The notes below the pieces were generated by a model. The model was given only the letters and a program-made list of their open reading frames with translations. It searched no databases and had not been told where the DNA came from. Made by a program: the position numbers and the translations under genes. Positions 44,554 to 47,041 of a stretch of DNA of 47,041 nucleotides are shown in pieces. The stretch's first letter is position 1. Each line of letters starts with the position of its first letter. This DNA is from Burkholderia sp. Ac-20379. Its GTDB lineage: Bacteria; Pseudomonadota; Gammaproteobacteria; Burkholderiales; Burkholderiaceae. Where the stretch lies: contig NZ_JAAGPF010000018.1 in the NCBI RefSeq assembly GCF_017104645.1, positions 1 through 47,041 of the forward strand, written 5' to 3'.

Positions 44554-45069
44554 CTATTGCGCGCCCGCCCCCGAGCCCGCGGCGGCTGCCGACGGCTTCG
44601 CGCCGCCCGCATCCGCCGCCTTGCTGTACAGGAATTGCCCGATCAGATTTTCCAGCACGATCGCCGATTGCGTCATCGTGATCGTATCGCCCGCCTTCAA
44701 CATTTCGGTGTCGCCGCCCGGCTCGAGGCCGAGATACTGCTCGCCGAGCAGGCCGGAGGTCAGGATCTTCGCCGACGTGTCCTTCGGAAACGGATATTGC
44801 TTGTCGAGCTCGACCGTCACCAGCGCCTGATAGGTATTGGTGTCGAAGCCGATCGACTCGACCCGGCCGACCACCACGCCCGCGCTCTTGACCGCGGCGC
44901 GCGGCTTCAGGCCGCCGATATTGTCGAACTTCATCTTGACCGGGTAGGTCTGCTGGAACGACAGCGAACTCATGTTGCCGACCTTCAGCGCGAGGAACAG
45001 CAGGGCCAGGAAGCCCACCACCACGAACAGGCCGACCCAGAAGTCGAGAGCAGTCTTTTTCATCGTCAT
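44554..45069 (-). CDS. mlaD: MCE-domain protein MlaD
   Basis: 171 aa. One N-terminal membrane helix (ALDFWVGLFVVVGFLALLFLALK) followed by a single MCE domain (about 40-118, with VKMKFDNIGGLKPRAAVKSAGV and LTSGLLGEQYLGLEPGG). MlaD forms a hexameric lipid-conducting ring on MlaE. The tail is Ala/Gly-rich. An alternative ATG two codons later is equally possible. It lies 16 nt after mlaE. Confidence 0.96.
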   Translation of the reverse strand: MTMKKTALDFWVGLFVVVGFLALLFLALKVGNMSSLSFQQTYPVKMKFDNIGGLKPRAAVKSAGVVVGRVESIGFDTNTYQALVTVELDKQYPFPKDTSAKILTSGLLGEQYLGLEPGGDTEMLKAGDTITMTQSAIVLENLIGQFLYSKAADAGGAKPSAAAAGSGAGAQ

Positions 45070-45085
45070 CTCTGAAATGGCCGAC

Positions 45086-45853
45086 TCAGCTGAACATCAG
45101 CGCAGTCAGCAGGAAATCGAGGCCGAGTACCGCGAGCGACGCGTACACGACGGTTCGGGTGGTCGCGCGCGACACGCCTTCCGGCGTCGGCTTCGCTTCG
45201 TAACCCTGGTAGAGCGCCACGAAGGTGACGGCGAAGCCGAACACCACGCTCTTGAGCACGCCGTTGCCGACGTCGGACCAGACGTCCACGCCGCCCTGCA
45301 TCTGCGACCAGAACGCTCCCGGATCGACGCCGATCAGGATCACGCCCACCACGTAGCCGCCGATCACGCCCACCGCGCAGAAGATCGCCGACAGCAGCGG
45401 CATCGTGATGATGCCGGCCCACATGCGCGGCGCGATCACCGTCTTGATCGGGTCGATCGCCATCATCTCGAGCGCCGTGAGCTGCTCGCCGGCCTTCATC
45501 AGGCCGATTTCGGCCGTCAGCGAGGTGCCGGCGCGGCCCGCGAACAGCAGCGCGGTCACCACCGGCCCGAGCTCGCGCACCAGCGACAGCGCCACCAGCA
45601 GGCCCAGCGATTGCTCCGCGCCGTAGCGGTTCAGCGTGTAGTAGCCCTGCAGGCCCAGCACGAAGCCGACGAACAGCCCCGACACGGCAATGATCACGAA
45701 CGAATAATTGCCGAGGAAATGGATCTGTTTCGTGACGAGCCGCGGCCGGCGCAGCAGGGCGAAGCATTCGAACACGAGGCGCACGAACAGCCGCGAGGCG
45801 TAGCCCGTGCGCTCGAAACCGTCAATCACGTAACGACCGATCGCGCTGATCAT
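45086..45853 (-). CDS. mlaE: Phospholipid ABC transporter permease MlaE
   Basis: 255 aa with about five membrane helices. The family signature is [38 protein letters not shown], followed by [17 protein letters not shown]. MlaE forms the membrane core with the MlaF ATPase. It overlaps mlaF by 4 nt. Confidence 0.97.
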   Translation of the reverse strand: MISAIGRYVIDGFERTGYASRLFVRLVFECFALLRRPRLVTKQIHFLGNYSFVIIAVSGLFVGFVLGLQGYYTLNRYGAEQSLGLLVALSLVRELGPVVTALLFAGRAGTSLTAEIGLMKAGEQLTALEMMAIDPIKTVIAPRMWAGIITMPLLSAIFCAVGVIGGYVVGVILIGVDPGAFWSQMQGGVDVWSDVGNGVLKSVVFGFAVTFVALYQGYEAKPTPEGVSRATTRTVVYASLAVLGLDFLLTALMFS

Positions 45854-46668
45854 CGGCGCCCTCCGCCAAGACCGAAATCCGCGTCGAGCGGCGGACTCGT
45901 GTAGTGAAACCGGAACGGGCCGTCGGGCACGCCGTCGATGAACTGGCGCACGCTCGGCTCGGTCGAGGCCCGCAACTGGTCGGGCGTGCCTTCGGCCAGC
46001 ACGCCGCCGTTGCCGAGGAAGTAGACGTAATCGGCGATCGCGAACGATTCCGGCACGTCGTGCGTGACCAGGATCGAGGTGGCGCCGAGCGCCTCGTTCA
46101 GCGTGCGGATCAGGTTCGCGGTGATGCCGAGCGAGATCGGATCGAGGCCGGCGAACGGCTCGTCGTACATGATCAGTTGCGGATCGAGCGCGATCGCGCG
46201 GGCCAGCGCGATGCGGCGCGCCATGCCGCCCGACACCTCGGACGGCATCAGGTCGCGCGCGCCGCGCAGGCCGACGGCGTTGAGCTTCATCAGCACCAGA
46301 TCGCGGATCAGCGGTTCGGGCAGATCGGTATGTTCGCGCAGCGCGAACGCGACGTTGTCGAACACGGACATGTCGGTGAACAGCGCACCGAACTGGAACA
46401 GCATGCCCATCTTGCGGCGCAACGCGTAGAGGCCGTCACGCGATTGCGCGCCGAGATCGGCGCCGTCGAACAGCACCTGGCCGCGACGCGCGCGCACCAG
46501 GCCGCCGATCAGGCGCAGCACGGTCGTCTTGCCGCACCCGGACCCGCCCATCACCGCGACCACTTGGCCGCGCCCGAAGCGCAGGTTCAGATTCGACAGC
46601 ACGAGCCGATCGCCGTAGCCGAAATCGACGTCGCGAAGTTCTAGCAGGGACTCGGAAGAGGCGCTCAC
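45850..46668 (-). CDS. mlaF: Phospholipid ABC transporter ATPase MlaF
   Basis: 272 aa from a GTG at 46668. Walker A GGSGCGKT (41-48), signature VSGGM (145-149), Walker B LIMYDE (165-170) and the [10 protein letters not shown]-loop are intact. The C-terminal extension of about 25 residues, beyond the nucleotide domain, is where MlaF proteins contact the partner subunit and MlaB. It is the first gene of the mla operon. Confidence 0.96.
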   Translation of the reverse strand: MSASSESLLELRDVDFGYGDRLVLSNLNLRFGRGQVVAVMGGSGCGKTTVLRLIGGLVRARRGQVLFDGADLGAQSRDGLYALRRKMGMLFQFGALFTDMSVFDNVAFALREHTDLPEPLIRDLVLMKLNAVGLRGARDLMPSEVSGGMARRIALARAIALDPQLIMYDEPFAGLDPISLGITANLIRTLNEALGATSILVTHDVPESFAIADYVYFLGNGGVLAEGTPDQLRASTEPSVRQFIDGVPDGPFRFHYTSPPLDADFGLGGGRR

Positions 46669-46700
46669 GGAGCTGTCAATCCTGTTACACAGAACGCCGA

Positions 46701-46706
46701 ATTATA
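46701..46706 (-). promoter_or_regulatory. Candidate -10 element of the mla operon
   Basis: Perfect TATAAT on the minus strand in the sequence GGCCCTATAATTCGG, about 33 nt before the mlaF GTG; the leader would be about 26 nt. A near-match -35 TTGCAG lies 21 nt upstream, too far for a normal spacer. The rest of the 276-nt gap to thiE shows no gene. Confidence 0.45.
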
Positions 46707-46944
46707 GGGCCTGCATTGGATTGATGCCTGCAAGGTGTGCAGCGCGGCAATTTCCGCGTCTGGGTAATCGTTACTCGATGTAACCGCGCGCCGCCCGCCG
46801 CGTCAGGCCCAGCGGCAGAAAGCCGCGCCGGGCGCGAATTCCGGCGTGGCGGCCGGGCGCGAACCGCAACGCTGCGTCGCGGCAATCGCAACAATCGCCG
46901 GAACAGCGGCGCGCCGCCCGGCGGCGATCGCGCCCCGCTTTCGA

Positions 46945-47041
46945 TCAGCGCGGAAAACAGGCGTCGAGCGCGGCCACGGCCGCGCGCGGATCGTCGGCCG
47001 CGGTGATCGCGCTGACCACCGCGACGCTGCCCACGCCGGTG
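46945..47041 (-). CDS. thiE: Thiamine-phosphate synthase ThiE, 3' end only
   Basis: The last 31 codons of a minus-strand gene that continues past the window. The translation TGVGSVAVVSAITAADDPRA and the following helix match the C-terminus of ThiE, where the GxxxVAVVSAI strand closes the TIM barrel around the phosphate site. Stop TGA at 46945-46947. It joins the thiazole and pyrimidine halves of thiamine. It is too short to have been found by ORF length. Confidence 0.8.
   Translation of the reverse strand, partial: TGVGSVAVVSAITAADDPRAAVAALDACFPR

Noticed and set aside
46669-46944. Thiamine (TPP) riboswitch near thiE
   Set aside because: This gap lies downstream of thiE, not upstream, and shows no conserved THI-box sequence.

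Overview
The window is high-GC DNA whose gene families and gene order point to chromosome 1 of a Burkholderia-type betaproteobacterium. The pointers are a complete type VI secretion (T6SS) core laid out as divergent units, petABC followed by sspA-sspB, a long histidine cluster ending in tatABC, and an mla operon with mlaA inside it. Genus is inferred; species cannot be fixed from sequence alone. I saw no insertion sequence, phage gene, CRISPR array or rRNA.

Layout. 1-14,913: T6SS. The minus-strand unit reads TPR lipoprotein, tssB, tssC, hcp, tssE, tssF, tssG, clpV, tssA (11,691 down to 862). The plus-strand unit reads tssJ, tssK, tssL (12,066-14,913). They diverge from a 374-bp AT-rich control region with a candidate promoter and two inverted repeats. 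An OmpA-like gene, cut by the window start, converges on tssA across a strong terminator. TssM, VgrG, PAAR and effectors are not in the window. 14,945-17,326: a membrane GGDEF protein and a YiaA/B membrane protein. 17,327-21,996: a five-gene ter/tel stress operon (TelA, vWA, DUF475/TerC-like, TerD, and an unrecognised helical protein that may be a diverged TelA relative). 22,411-27,561: tRNA-Thr, sspB, sspA, petC, petB, petA and a Nif3 protein, all minus strand. 27,584-28,792: a DegS-like protease, the only plus-strand gene after tssL.

28,845-46,668: an unbroken run of minus-strand genes, reading from the right: mlaF-E-D-A-C-B, a two-gene ABC transporter, ibaG, murA, hisG-D-C-B, marC, hisH-A-F-I-E, a small membrane protein, tatA-B-C, closed by a bidirectional terminator. 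Many junctions are 4-nt ATGA overlaps. Perfect TATAAT hexamers lie in front of mlaF and of the ABC ATPase. The 3' end of thiE enters from the right edge.

Functionally the window joins envelope maintenance (Mla, MurA, Tat, DegS-like), respiration (bc1 complex, whose Rieske subunit carries a twin-arginine signal), histidine synthesis, stringent/proteolysis adaptors (SspA/SspB), a ter stress module and a contractile weapon. The points I would look at first are the last ter gene, the dyads in front of the ter and T6SS operons, and the hairpin just after hcp.
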